Assembly (NCBI RefSeq): GCF_000018545.1
Contig: NC_012586.1
Location: forward strand, 1-64,000
Source of the DNA: Sinorhizobium fredii NGR234
GTDB lineage: Bacteria; Pseudomonadota; Alphaproteobacteria; Rhizobiales; Rhizobiaceae
Length of the DNA stretch: 64,000 nt
Reading direction: 5' to 3'
Part shown: positions 44,157-52,498 of the stretch, piece by piece
Layout of the letters: each line of letters opens with the position of its first letter
Position numbering within the stretch: the first letter of the stretch is position 1
Notes under the pieces: generated by a model
The model's input: the letters and a program-made list of their open reading frames with translations, nothing else
The model's database searches: none
Told to the model about the DNA's origin: nothing
Translations under genes and position numbers: made by a program

Positions 44157-45329
44157 TTAGACGATCAGCCTGGCTGCCCGGCCCTGTTTACGTTCAGCAT
44201 AATTGTAATAGCTCGCCGCCTGGGTCACTGACTTGTGCAGCGACTGCTCCATTGCTTCCGGGAGCGGAATGCCGCGATTGGCCGCCTCGGTTAGATAGCC
44301 GGATCTTAGGCCATGCGCCGAAAACAGCGCCGGGTCGAGCCCGGCCTGCCGGCAGCGGCGCTTCAGGATCAGGTTGACCGATTGGGGCGTCAGCGGCCGC
44401 CGGTCGACATTACCCCATTGATCGATGCGCCGAAATACCGGCCCTTCCTTGATTGCAGCTTCCGACAGCCAACGTTTCAGAGCGCTCGCCGGACGACCGA
44501 TCAGCAGCACATGTTCGCTGTCGTCGCGGGTCGTCGTTTTCGTGCGGCCGAGACGGATCGACAGGCATGGCAGGGGAGGGGAGTTCTTGTCGGCCGGATC
44601 GGCGCGCACCGGTTCCTCGTCAACGAGATCCTCGACACGCAATCCCGCCACTTCCGACCGCCGACGGCCGCCGGAGGCAAAGGCGGTCAAAAGCAGGGCC
44701 CGGTCGCGCACGTCGACCACCCGCTCGCCGGCGCAGGTCCCGAGCAATTGCGCCAGGATATCGACGGTCACCGCCTTCCTGCTCTTCCTCTGCCGCGGCC
44801 GATTGCTCGCCTTGACCGCCAGCCTGAGGGCGCTTTTCAGCGAGGGCGCGCCAAAGGCGCCGGTCAGACCGCGCCAGCGGGTGAGGATCGACCACGAGGT
44901 CAGCCGCCGCCGCACCGTGCCCGGTGCGTGCGGTCCTTGCGTTTTCAGCAGCCGCTCCGCGCGCAATTCGGCTTCGACCTCAGCCGGCATGCCGTGGCTC
45001 GGATCCTCGGCGCGCTTGACCGGGTCCCAGAGGTGGTGGGCGACGAATTTCAGGATCAGCGCTTCCGGCGCTGGCCAGGGGAGGGGGGTACCGGTCGCAA
45101 GCCGGCACCAGGCCTCGAGATAGCCCAGATCGGAGGCGAGCGCCCTGAGCGTATTTTCGCCCATGCCCTCAGCTGCGAGATGCTTCAGCGTTGCGACGTC
45201 GTCGTCGGTCAGCAGCCCGGCGAGCTGGTCGCGCCGGCCGAACGGCAGGATGGCGTCGAGAGCGTCGAGCTCCGCGCGGCGATGCACCGCTTGGCTGTCC
45301 GACGCCGCAACTCTATGTTTGTTGATCAT
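44157..45329 (-). CDS. tyrosine recombinase/site-specific integrase
   Basis: 390 aa from ATG 45329. The SAM-like N-terminal domain (LAAEGMGENTLRALASDLGYLEAWCRL) precedes the catalytic domain. ASGGRRRSEVAGLRVEDL has the first Arg, LFSAHGLRSGYLTEAA the H-x-x-R, and QSLHKSVTQAASYYNYA the final tyrosine region. All catalytic residues appear present. It marks the left edge of an accessory island. A decayed paralogue is at 51572-52498 in the same orientation. Confidence 0.88.
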   Translation of the reverse strand: MINKHRVAASDSQAVHRRAELDALDAILPFGRRDQLAGLLTDDDVATLKHLAAEGMGENTLRALASDLGYLEAWCRLATGTPLPWPAPEALILKFVAHHLWDPVKRAEDPSHGMPAEVEAELRAERLLKTQGPHAPGTVRRRLTSWSILTRWRGLTGAFGAPSLKSALRLAVKASNRPRQRKSRKAVTVDILAQLLGTCAGERVVDVRDRALLLTAFASGGRRRSEVAGLRVEDLVDEEPVRADPADKNSPPLPCLSIRLGRTKTTTRDDSEHVLLIGRPASALKRWLSEAAIKEGPVFRRIDQWGNVDRRPLTPQSVNLILKRRCRQAGLDPALFSAHGLRSGYLTEAANRGIPLPEAMEQSLHKSVTQAASYYNYAERKQGRAARLIV

Positions 45330-45399
45330 GGATTCAGCCACCGACGCTCTTGTGGGCATTCCGGAAAATCCGTGTGTTGCGGAAAAGAGGAGCATTGAA

Positions 45400-45678
45400 A
45401 TGGCGTCCACCGTGACCGAGGCGGCGGTTTCCAAGAATTTCCCGGCCTACCAGGATGCCGCCGAGCGCGAGCCGGTGATCATTACCGAGAATGGCCGGCC
45501 GCGCACCGTGCTCATTGCCTATGAGGATTATCTGCGGCTGTCGCGGCGTGACCGTCGCGTCGAGACGACGGCGGACCTGAGCGACGCCGACCTCGCCGCC
45601 GTCGAAAAGTCCGAAATGGAGCCGGGCCTCGAGCACCTCAATGCCGAGTTGCTGACGGACAAGCATGCTGCCGACTGA
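45400..45678 (+). CDS. Phd/YefM-family antitoxin
   Basis: 92 aa, ATG 45400 after AAGAGGAG. VTEAAVSKNFPAYQDAAEREPVIITENGRPRTVLIAYEDYLRLSRRDRR is the Phd/YefM fold with DNA-binding N-terminus, and the acidic tail should bind a toxin. Divergent from the integrase, 70 bp apart. The next open frame overlaps its end by 14 bp, as a toxin gene would, but is short and unconvincing. Confidence 0.85.
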   Translation: MASTVTEAAVSKNFPAYQDAAEREPVIITENGRPRTVLIAYEDYLRLSRRDRRVETTADLSDADLAAVEKSEMEPGLEHLNAELLTDKHAAD

Positions 45679-45847
45679 AATCAAGGTCGGCCACGTCTTT
45701 CAGAGCTTTCGTGTAGGTCGCCGGCGATCATCTCGGCAAGCCGTGCTCGTCATACAGTCCGTCGTGAGCGGAGCTCGCTCCGACCGGGGCTGCGCGCCTA
45801 CCCTCGGCCGCCAGATCGCACACCCCTTTAATGTCCGGCTTGTGTGA
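45665..45847 (+). pseudogene. possible remnant of the toxin partner of the 45400 antitoxin
   Basis: The start ATG overlaps the end of the antitoxin gene, the normal place for the toxin. MLPTEIKVGHVFQSF resembles the opening of PemK/MazF-like plasmid toxins, but after about 15 residues the sequence turns Arg/Ser-rich and ends at 60 aa, half or less of a PemK length. I read it as a truncated or frameshifted toxin; it could also be chance. Confidence 0.35.
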
Positions 45848-45904
45848 TCACGCAGGCGGGACGCACGGTCGGCGTTTCGGTCATCCTGGCAAGTAGAATT
45901 CGGA

Positions 45905-46324
45905 TCAGTGCTCATGCTCAAGTGGACCCACTATCTTCAAGCCTTCGCCGCGTGCGGCGGCGGCCATCCTTCGATCGACCGTCGCAAGCGGCAGCTCAGT
46001 CGATTTCGCCAGCGCGACGTAGCTCGCGTCGTATCCCGAGAGACCATGCTTGAGGGCAAGATCAACGACGGAGACGTCATTGCCGAAGCCGCCGTCCTGC
46101 AACGGCAATCCGCGCAGGCTCAGTGTCATGGCGAGCGCTGAGCCGGGATTCACCCGGCCGCGTCGCTCCGCCATGACGAAGAGGTTGCGGACTTCGAACC
46201 AGAACAGCGCAGGCACCAGGCCCGGTGCGACGGCGAGCGCCGCAATCAGCGTCTCGGCGGCCTCGCTTTCCTCATCGGGAAGAAACCAGCTGGCAGCGAT
46301 CGAGGCGTCGAGGACGAACGACAT
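45905..46324 (-). CDS. PIN-domain toxin
   Basis: 139 aa VapC-like ribonuclease. MSFVLDASIAASWFLPDE gives the first aspartate and WFEVRNLFVMAERRGR the glutamate. LSGYDASYVALAKSTELPLATVDRRM carries the later aspartates. Its start shares one base with the antitoxin stop (TAATG at 46326-46322), so translation is coupled. Expressed from the promoter at 46634-46662. Confidence 0.88.
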   Translation of the reverse strand: MSFVLDASIAASWFLPDEESEAAETLIAALAVAPGLVPALFWFEVRNLFVMAERRGRVNPGSALAMTLSLRGLPLQDGGFGNDVSVVDLALKHGLSGYDASYVALAKSTELPLATVDRRMAAAARGEGLKIVGPLEHEH

Positions 46325-46563
46325 TACGCACGGCCTTCATCGCGCCAGGCGCGGATCTCTTCCTGGGTAACGGGTTTGGCCAGCGCCCGCATCGCCCGGA
46401 TCTCGGCGATTGCCGTCTCTATGGAGCTTTCCTTGCGAATGCGCGACAGTACGGCAATCGGATCATTGCCACGGGCAATGATCACCTCCTCGCCGGCTTC
46501 GACGCGCGCCAGCAGTTCGGAAAGATGCGCCTTGGCCTCGGCGACCTTGACGGTCACGGTCAT
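46324..46563 (-). CDS. Phd/YefM-family antitoxin
   Basis: 79 aa, GGAGAA 7 bases before ATG 46563. VKVAEAKAHLSELLARVEAGEEVIIARGNDPIAVLSR is the Phd/YefM core, and the C-terminal TQEEIRAWRDEGRA should bind the PIN toxin. The control region upstream closely matches that of the second operon at 53198-53488. Confidence 0.87.
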   Translation of the reverse strand: MTVTVKVAEAKAHLSELLARVEAGEEVIIARGNDPIAVLSRIRKESSIETAIAEIRAMRALAKPVTQEEIRAWRDEGRA

Positions 46564-46633
46564 CGTCGGTTCTCCATGGTTGCGCGCGCTCGGCGAAAGC
46601 AGTGCCAGAAGCCCGCGGTTCGACCTTTGCTCT

Positions 46634-46662
46634 ACGATAGATGCAAATCTGCAGATGGTCAA
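46634..46662 (-). promoter_or_regulatory. promoter of the first PIN/Phd operon
   Basis: On the minus strand TTGACC (46662-46657) is followed after exactly 17 bases by TATCGT (46639-46634). It predicts a start near 46627, about 64 bases before the antitoxin ATG. Confidence 0.6.
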
Positions 46663-46674
46663 CGGGTGGACCAT

Positions 46675-46709
46675 CTCACTATCGATACTTGAAACCTATC
46701 GATAGTGAG
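46675..46709. promoter_or_regulatory. CTCACTATCGATA inverted repeat (operator copy 1)
   Basis: CTCACTATCGATA (46675-46687) and TATCGATAGTGAG (46697-46709) are perfect 13-bp arms with a 9-bp spacer. The repeat ends 12 bp before the -35 of the first PIN/Phd operon. A near-identical repeat at 53561-53595 holds the same place before the second operon. Confidence 0.7.
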
Positions 46710-46735
46710 GCGTCGCGGTAGATGGCATCCGGATG

Positions 46736-46763
46736 ACGGAAGTAACATTGCGGTTACTTCCGT
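46736..46763. repeat. 11-bp inverted repeat
   Basis: ACGGAAGTAAC (46736-46746) and GTTACTTCCGT (46753-46763) flank six bases. It lies between the PIN/Phd operator and the 46960 gene, so it could be a further operator or a terminator without a T-run. Confidence 0.45.
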
Positions 46764-46959
46764 TTACAGATTTTTACCCGCAATATCATATGGTTCATGA
46801 TTCATGAATGAGGTCCGAACAAGGACTGCTCGAAGGCGGGTGAAGCCGATAGGGTGGCGGCGCTGCCTCAACGGGCTGAAATGATGTTGTAGGTAGCTGT
46901 TGACCCGCGTTGCATTGGTCGGTTTTCACAGCGACGATTGCTCTGGATGGAGGCCCAGA

Positions 46960-47280
46960 ATGCACGGCATTAACCTTGACGACTTGAGCGAAACGGAGCT
47001 GATCGCCTTGCACGATGCGGTCGTCGATCGGCTCCGGTTTCTGCATCAGCAGAAGACGACGCATGCCTTGCTTGAACTGGCGATCGGCGAGCGGGTGATG
47101 TTCGAAGACAATAGCGGCCAGACGCAGGCTGGAATCGTCATCCGTCGAAATCGCAAGACGGTGACGGTGCACGGCGACAATGGCCGGCAATGGAATGTTT
47201 CGCCACAGCTCTTGCGAAAGGAAAAGCAGGCAGTCGCCGCTCAAGGTGGCAAGCTGGTGCCGTTTCTGCGGAAAGGGTGA
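46960..47280 (+). CDS. small protein of unknown function
   Basis: 106 aa, ATG 46960 after ATGGAGG. INLDDLSETELIALHDAVVDRLRFLHQQKTTHALLELAIGERVMF is helical. It is followed by a small beta-rich region with DNSGQTQAGIVIRRNRKTVTVHGDNGRQWNVSPQLL, reminiscent of SH3/KOW-like barrels. Similar proteins occur in mobile regions of alphaproteobacteria, but I cannot name a function. An inverted repeat at 46736-46763 lies upstream. Confidence 0.65.
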   Translation: MHGINLDDLSETELIALHDAVVDRLRFLHQQKTTHALLELAIGERVMFEDNSGQTQAGIVIRRNRKTVTVHGDNGRQWNVSPQLLRKEKQAVAAQGGKLVPFLRKG

Positions 47281-47570
47281 CCGTCAGGCGGGGCATGCCC
47301 ACGAGGTCGGCCAGCGACGGTATTTTTGATCCGCCGGTTGCGAGACCAAGACAATCACCGAGATAGCGGTGAAACGACATACGCGACAGGTCTTCATGCG
47401 GCCGAGCATGACGTCGCGGGCAATACGGCCGTGGAGGCTGTTGCGCCACAGAAGATCTTGCGCCTGGTGACGAAAGCCCGCAGGTCGTTCTCGGAGGAAA
47501 TTCTGAACTTGCCGTTTTCACGCGGGGACCGGGTCGCCGTGAACCAGCGCACTCCACCCACACGGCGCCG
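47281..47570. other. 290-bp gap without recognised gene
   Basis: Short open frames exist on both strands, none recognisable. It lies between the 46960 gene and the end of the primase-helicase remnant, and may hold debris from a deletion. Confidence 0.35.
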
Positions 47571-48512
47571 CTACTCGATCATGTAGCCCAGCGCCCGATA
47601 GCCCGCGCGACGCTTCGCCGCCATCCGGGCCAGAACCGGGACGGTGTCATCGACATAATCGACGACCAGGACATCCTTCTTGCCGTCATGCAGACGATGC
47701 AGACGGCCGACATACTGCGCCAGGGTTCCCTTCCAGGCGATGGGCATCGTCAAGAACAACGTGTCGAGTCGGGCGTCATCAAAGCCTTCGCCGATGTAGC
47801 GGCCCGTCGCGATTATCAGCCGCTCCTCGTCATCCGAGACCCGCAATGCGGCATTGGCCAGTTTTCGGTCGCTGGCTGACATGCCGCCGCGCAGGACCGC
47901 GATATTCTTTACGAAAGGCGCGAAGCGCTGCTGAAGGTAATCGAGATGATCCTTCCGCTCGAAACACGTTTCGTCTTGAAGCAGAGGATAAACCCCGGCG
48001 ATGAAGTCGCCGAAACGGCCATCGCCGCCACGCAGGTGCTTTTCGATGATATCGGCGATGGGTGGAATGAAGGCCTGATGCGGGCACTCTCCACATTTCA
48101 CCTTCGGTTTGCCGCAGATCCCCTTCGCCCATTCGTTGGAGCAGGCCGGCGAATATCCTGAGCGCCCGGCCTTTCTGTTTTCCCATCGAACGGGAAAAAC
48201 ATCGGGGCGCCCAGCAAACAAACGGCGAAACAGCTCGATCTTCTCGATCGATGGCGAGTTGTTGGTGACCGGCGCATCGGTAAAGGACGACCGTTCAGCC
48301 GCGCGACTACCGGATGCCAGCTTTTGCTCGAGCTCTTCCAACACAAGCTCAAGCTCCGCGCGCTCGGCGTCGAGATCGGCTAAACGACGCCGAATGCGCG
48401 TAATCTCTTCCGAAGTTTCATCCCAACCCGCCAACGCCGCAGTCCCGTCCCAAGAAGTTCCCTGCCATGCGGGCAACATAGAGCAAAGGCAGCTCATGCT
48501 TAAGGGCCGCAA
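47571..48512 (-). pseudogene. internally deleted TOTE-type primase-helicase
   Basis: 313 aa open frame combining two distant parts of one large protein. Residues 35-70 are the N-terminal coiled coil (ITRIRRRLADLDAERAELEL). Residues about 78-185 match the start of the archaeo-eukaryotic primase domain of TOTE conflict proteins, with FRRLFAGRPDVFPVRWEN and the cysteine cluster C-x4-KPKVKCGEC. Right after DETC the sequence jumps to the SF2 helicase C-terminal lobe (ERKDHLDYL, ATGRYIGEGFDDARLDTLFLT, QYVGRLHRLHDG). The primase catalytic acids and helicase motifs I-III are missing. Intact relatives are several hundred residues longer. The start codon is uncertain. Confidence 0.75.
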
Positions 48513-48960
48513 CGTGCAAGCCGCGCCTAGCGCTCGGCCTGGGGGGTCTTACTCTCGGGGCACCGGAAAAATCGACTGCAAATGTGTAGCCAGCCAATTA
48601 ATATTGGCTCAAATGGCCGAGCACTGTACCTCAGTAAGTGATTGATACGGCAGTCTTATCAGTCAGTATATGATCACGACAGGCCGTGTGGTTTCTTGCA
48701 ATTATGATAGCAAAAAGCGCTCAGGTGATGTAGCTTCGTATCCATGAATTCGCTCACCGCCGCTACTGTTTCTGCCTCTGTGGTCCCCGGCTGACGTCTT
48801 CGGGCCTGACACAGTCACCCGACCTGTCCGTTGTCGATCGTCGAGGCGCTGATTTTTTGCTTCATGGCCACCGCCCGCGCTATTTGAGGGCTTTATCGAG
48901 CTTGTGAGCGGTGATACAATTCCTCGGACAATGGTTTCCACGATCCGAGTTTTTGTATCA
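48513..48960. other. 448-bp gap before the AbiE operon
   Basis: No gene is supported. The region is richer in A and T than the window average and should hold the promoter of abiEi. Confidence 0.4.
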
Positions 48961-49578
48961 ATGACTGGCTCCGCGACTCAACGTCAAATCGCCCGGACCG
49001 TGCTCATCGAGCGCGGCATAGCACGTCTGGCGGAGCTTCGGAACGCTGGTGTGACAGCGGCCACAATGAGCCGAATGGAACGGGATGGCGAAGTTCTGCG
49101 GCTTGCTCGTGGTCTCTATCAACTTCCCGATGCCGAGCTCGATGCCAACCATAGTCTCGCAGAGACCGCCAAGCGTGTTCCGAAAGCCGTCGTCTGCCTT
49201 GTCTCAGCTCTCGCATTTCACGGCCTCACCGATCAGCTGCCGAGACACGTGTGGCTTGCCATTGGCCGCAAAGACTGGGCTCCGAAACCAGATGGCACAC
49301 CTATTCGTATCGTGCGCTTTACGGAGAGCCTGCTCCACGATGGGGTCGAAACGCATCTGGTCGAAGGCGTTCCTGTAAAGGTCTTTCGAGTCGCCAAAAC
49401 AATTGCCGATTGCTTCCGCTATCGCAGCAAGATCGGTCTTTCTGTGGCGATCGAGGGACTTCAGGAAGCACTGCGGCAGCGCAAGGCCACGCCCGGCGAC
49501 ATCGCCAACCAGGCCGAACGTGGTGGTGTTGGCACCGTGATCCGCCCCTATCTCGAGGCACTGACCGCCAATGGCTAA
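48961..49578 (+). CDS. AbiEi-type antitoxin/transcriptional repressor
   Basis: 205 aa. The N-terminal winged helix (TQRQIARTVLIERGIARLAELRNAGVTAATMSRMERDGEVLRLARGLYQLP) and the C-terminal AbiEi domain (VPKAVVCLVSALAFHGLTDQLPRHVWLAI; VFRVAKTIADCFRYRSKIGLSVAIEGLQEAL) are complete. In AbiE systems it represses the operon and opposes the AbiEii toxin. ATG 48931 is also possible. It overlaps the toxin gene by 8 bp. Confidence 0.88.
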   Translation: MTGSATQRQIARTVLIERGIARLAELRNAGVTAATMSRMERDGEVLRLARGLYQLPDAELDANHSLAETAKRVPKAVVCLVSALAFHGLTDQLPRHVWLAIGRKDWAPKPDGTPIRIVRFTESLLHDGVETHLVEGVPVKVFRVAKTIADCFRYRSKIGLSVAIEGLQEALRQRKATPGDIANQAERGGVGTVIRPYLEALTANG

Positions 49579-50284
49579 GGAAATCAGAAATGTTGGCGCC
49601 TCGGTGCGGGCCCGCCCCCTGCAACTCTCCAAGGCAAGCGGGCAAAGCTTTGATCTGGTTCTGACGCGTTTTGCCCTCGAGCGGTTGCTGTTCCGGCTCA
49701 GCCAGTCACCCCATGCCGGTCGCTTCGTGCTGAAGGGCGCTATGCTGATGATGAGCTGGTTCGAGGATCCGCACCGCGGCACGCGCGATCTCGACCTTCT
49801 GGGCTTTGGCAGTCCCGAACCGGACCTGATGCTGGGCACATTTCGGGAAATCCTGGCGCAGCAGGTTGACGATGGTGTCATGTTCGATGCCGACACCCTG
49901 AGGGTGGATCGCATCCGTGAGGAGCTTGAATATGGTGGGCTCCGGCTACGGGCGGTCGCTTCGATCAGCGGCGCCCGGATCAACCTGACGATCGACATTG
50001 GCTTTGGCGATGCGCTTGAGCCCGGGGCGGAGATGCTGGACTATCCTTCTATGCTGGATTTCCCGGCGCCACGACTTCGGGCCTATGCGCGGGAGACGGT
50101 CATCGCAGAGAAGTTCCAGGCGATGGTCATGCTTGGGCGTGTGAACAGCCGGATGAAGGACTTTTACGACATCTGGATTCTCAGCAGGTCCTTTGATTTC
50201 GATGATGACAGGCTGGCGCGCGCAATCACCGCCACCTTCGAGCGCCGCGAAACGCCGATCCCGGAAGACCTACCGGATGCTTGA
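49571..50284 (+). pseudogene. AbiEii nucleotidyltransferase toxin, frameshifted near the C-terminus
   Basis: 237 aa as read. RFVLKGAMLMMSWFEDPHRGTRDLDLLGFG holds the nucleotidyltransferase G-x-A and RDLDLLG motifs, and VIAEKFQAMVMLGRVNSRMKDFYDIWIL the later conserved block. Translation stops after PEDLPDA. One frame over, an unbroken 50-codon extension (LAKDEQKQRQWRAFVEG... to TAA at 50437-50439) gives the missing C-terminus. The cause is CGGATGCTT repeated at 50274 and 50285, an 11-bp tandem duplication. Most of the toxin is intact, so activity is uncertain. Confidence 0.82.
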
Positions 50285-50439
50285 CGGATGCTTTGGCTAA
50301 AGACGAGCAAAAGCAAAGGCAATGGCGCGCTTTTGTCGAAGGCGTTGCGCACGATCCGGGGGATCTGACGAACGTCATCGCGGAGATTGCCGCATTCCTG
50401 ATGCCGCATGCTATTGCAGCCGCGAAGCTGGGAAAATAA
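50285..50439 (+). pseudogene. detached C-terminal part of AbiEii
   Basis: Out-of-frame continuation of the AbiEii gene, encoding KDEQKQRQWRAFVEGV and EIAAFLMPHAIAAA up to TAA 50437-50439. Removing the 11-bp duplication would rejoin it to the main part. Confidence 0.75.
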
Positions 50440-50639
50440 TGAGCTTGGCTTCAGACCGTTGGACTGTGGAGCATCGACAAGTCGGCTAAGTTGGCCGGCC
50501 ATCGGTATAATGCGTCGTCATTTTATCCCCCTTATATCAGGGAGCGTTTGCTTTTATCCAGTTTTTGTCGGAATTCGAAGCCTGCTCGTCATGTGATATA
50601 AATGAAAACAACAAGATAGAGGCTGAAATCGAGAACGAC

Positions 50640-51094
50640 TTATATCATTGCCATAAGCCGACATGGTATCGCGGCACCCCGGTAGTAAATCTTCTTTGCG
50701 ATGATTTCTGCGGGAGTCTCAAGCAGAACGTCTCTTCCGCGCACCTCTGCTTTCACCGTCGGGTTGTCGGTCAGGCTAGCGGCGCAGATGAAGTCGATTT
50801 CACCGACATTTTCGAAGACGATCTTTAATGTCCTCGATCCGTCGGACTCATAGCCGACAGGGCTGATGTCGAGCGTGTAGCCTGTGTCTTCGGATTCAGA
50901 TATGGCAGGACCTGTGGGTCATCGAGGAATATGTCGACATCAAAGCTCTCACGGTGATCGATCTGGAGCATTAGGGCCGTGCCGCCTCCAAAAGTCCAAC
51001 CGTCGATCAATGTGAGTTCGGAGTTCGCTTGATCGAAGATGCGCCCAGCCTGCTCAAACAGGTCACCCCATCTGCTGGCTGGGTGTTCAATCAC
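50640..51094 (-). pseudogene. second AbiEii-like nucleotidyltransferase, frameshifted and truncated
   Basis: The first part (51094 to about 50884) encodes IDGWTFGGGTALMLQIDHRESFDVDIFLDDPQVLPYL, a nucleotidyltransferase toxin core with GGGTAL and the D-x-D pair. At about 50880-50884 the frame shifts. The next frame reads YTLDISPVGYESDGSRTLKIVF and VLLETPAEIIAKKIYYRGA, typical of the same family, ending at TAA 50642-50640 without the usual C-terminal helices. GTG 51094 directly follows the stop of the preceding small gene, a coupled toxin-antitoxin layout. Confidence 0.72.
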
Positions 51095-51364
51095 CTACGC
51101 CGCTCGCGCCAAAGGAAGCAGGTAGCCCGCAAGGGCCGAGAACTCCCGTGCCAGGTTGGCGGCGATCGATGGATCAACGTGCATCTCGTCCAGGAATGAG
51201 TTCTGAAGGTCCTCGTCCACTTCGGAAAAGAAGGAGAATGCCGAGGGATCGAAATCGACTGCGCTGGCAGGATCAGAAATCTTGGAGGCCAACTGCTCAG
51301 CCGAAAGCGCCGTCCCGTAAGGGGCGTTGACAGTGGACAGAACCTTTACTGCAACGACCGACAT
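51095..51364 (-). CDS. small protein paired with the AbiEii-like toxin remnant
   Basis: 89 aa from ATG 51364 (GGGAAAG upstream). VVAVKVLSTVNAPYGTALSAEQLASKISDPASAVDFDPSAFSFFSEVDEDLQNSFLDEM is not a family I can name. Its stop touches the GTG of the nucleotidyltransferase gene, so it is probably the cognate antitoxin or an accessory gene. A frame extending to 51487 would run over the inverted repeat at 51443-51467. Confidence 0.55.
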   Translation of the reverse strand: MSVVAVKVLSTVNAPYGTALSAEQLASKISDPASAVDFDPSAFSFFSEVDEDLQNSFLDEMHVDPSIAANLAREFSALAGYLLPLARAA

Positions 51365-51442
51365 CTTTCCCACTGCAGAACTTCTTAGATCTTTATATAC
51401 CGCGACGATGACTGCGAAACAAGGATCGCGGGTTGGAGAGGT

Positions 51443-51467
51443 CAGTTCCACCGTGTCGGTGGAACTG
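51443..51467. promoter_or_regulatory. CAGTTCCACCG inverted repeat
   Basis: CAGTTCCACCG-TGT-CGGTGGAACTG, perfect 11-bp arms with a 3-base loop, 79 bp upstream of the 51364 start. The most likely use is an operator for the toxin-antitoxin operon; it could also end transcription of the recombinase pseudogene region. Confidence 0.5.
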
Positions 51468-51571
51468 CGTCGGCCGCCGACCGGCACGATAGATCCCAGA
51501 CGAAAGCGGAGCCGGCAGAATGGCAGTCGCTTGAGAGGCGAGCCGATACATTCTCCGGCGCGTTGCCACGC

Positions 51572-52498
51572 CTAGACGATCAGCCGGGCCGCTCGTCCAT
51601 TCTTTCGTTCCGCGTTGTTGTAATAGCTCGCCGCCTGCGTCACCGACTTGTGCAGCGATTGCTGCATCGCCTAGGGCAGCGGAATGCCGCGGTTGGCCGC
51701 CTCGGTCAGATAGCCGGATCTGAGACCATGCGCCGAAAACAGTTCCGGATCGAGCCCGGCCTGCTGGCAGCGGCGCTTCAGGATCAGGTTGACCGACTGC
51801 GGCGTCACGTTGTCGGCCGACCCGCAATCGCGCCACTTCCGAGCGCCGACGGCCGCCGGAGGCAAACGCGGTCAGGAGCAGGGTCCGATCGCGCACGTCG
51901 ACCAGTCGATCGGAGGCGCATGTTTCGAGGAGCTTTGCGAGCACCTCGCCAGTGACTGCCTTCGTGCTCTTGCGTTGCCGGAGCCGGGCGCTCGCGCGAA
52001 CGGCAAGCCGCAGCGCGGACTTGAGCGATGGCGCGGCAAAAGCTCGGTCAGACCGCGCCGGAGCGTGAGGATCGACCAGGTGGTCAGTCGCCGCCGCACC
52101 GTCCCTGGCGCATGCGGGCCGTCGGCCCTGAGCAGGCGCAGGGCGCGCAATCCGACCTCGACCTCGGCCGGCATGCCGTGGGCCGGATCCTCGGCGCGCT
52201 TTGCCGGATCCCAAAGGTGGTGGGCGAGGAACTTCAGCAGTAGCGATTCCGGCGCCGGCCAGGGGAGGGGGGAGCCGGTCGCCAGCCGGCACCAGGCCTC
52301 GAGATAGCCGAGGTCGGAGGCGAGCGCCCTGAGCGTATTCTCGCCCATGCCTTCCGCTGCCAGATGTTTCAGCGTCGCGACGTCTTCGTCGGTCAGCAGC
52401 GCGGCGAGCTGGTCGCGCCGATCAAACGGCAGGATGGCATCGAGCGCGTCGACTTCCTCGGCGCGGCTGGCAATCGACGTCGATGGCGCGACAGTCAT
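51572..52498 (-). pseudogene. decayed paralogue of the tyrosine recombinase
   Basis: High similarity to the intact integrase at 44157-45329 over both ends, with at least three lesions. After TWSILTLRRGLTE the frame shifts and continues as SLKSALRLAVRASARLRQRKS in another frame. About 0.2 kb of the centre is gone, fusing ARLRVG to DNVTPQSVNLILKRRCQQAG. The conserved glutamate codon after IPLP is TAG, ahead of AMQQSLHKSVTQAASYY. It cannot give an active recombinase. It marks the right part of the island. Confidence 0.88.

Noticed and set aside
50565..50828. 87-codon plus-strand frame with several cysteines
   Set aside because: Antisense to the AbiEii-like pseudogene, whose reading frame explains the sequence; no ribosome site.
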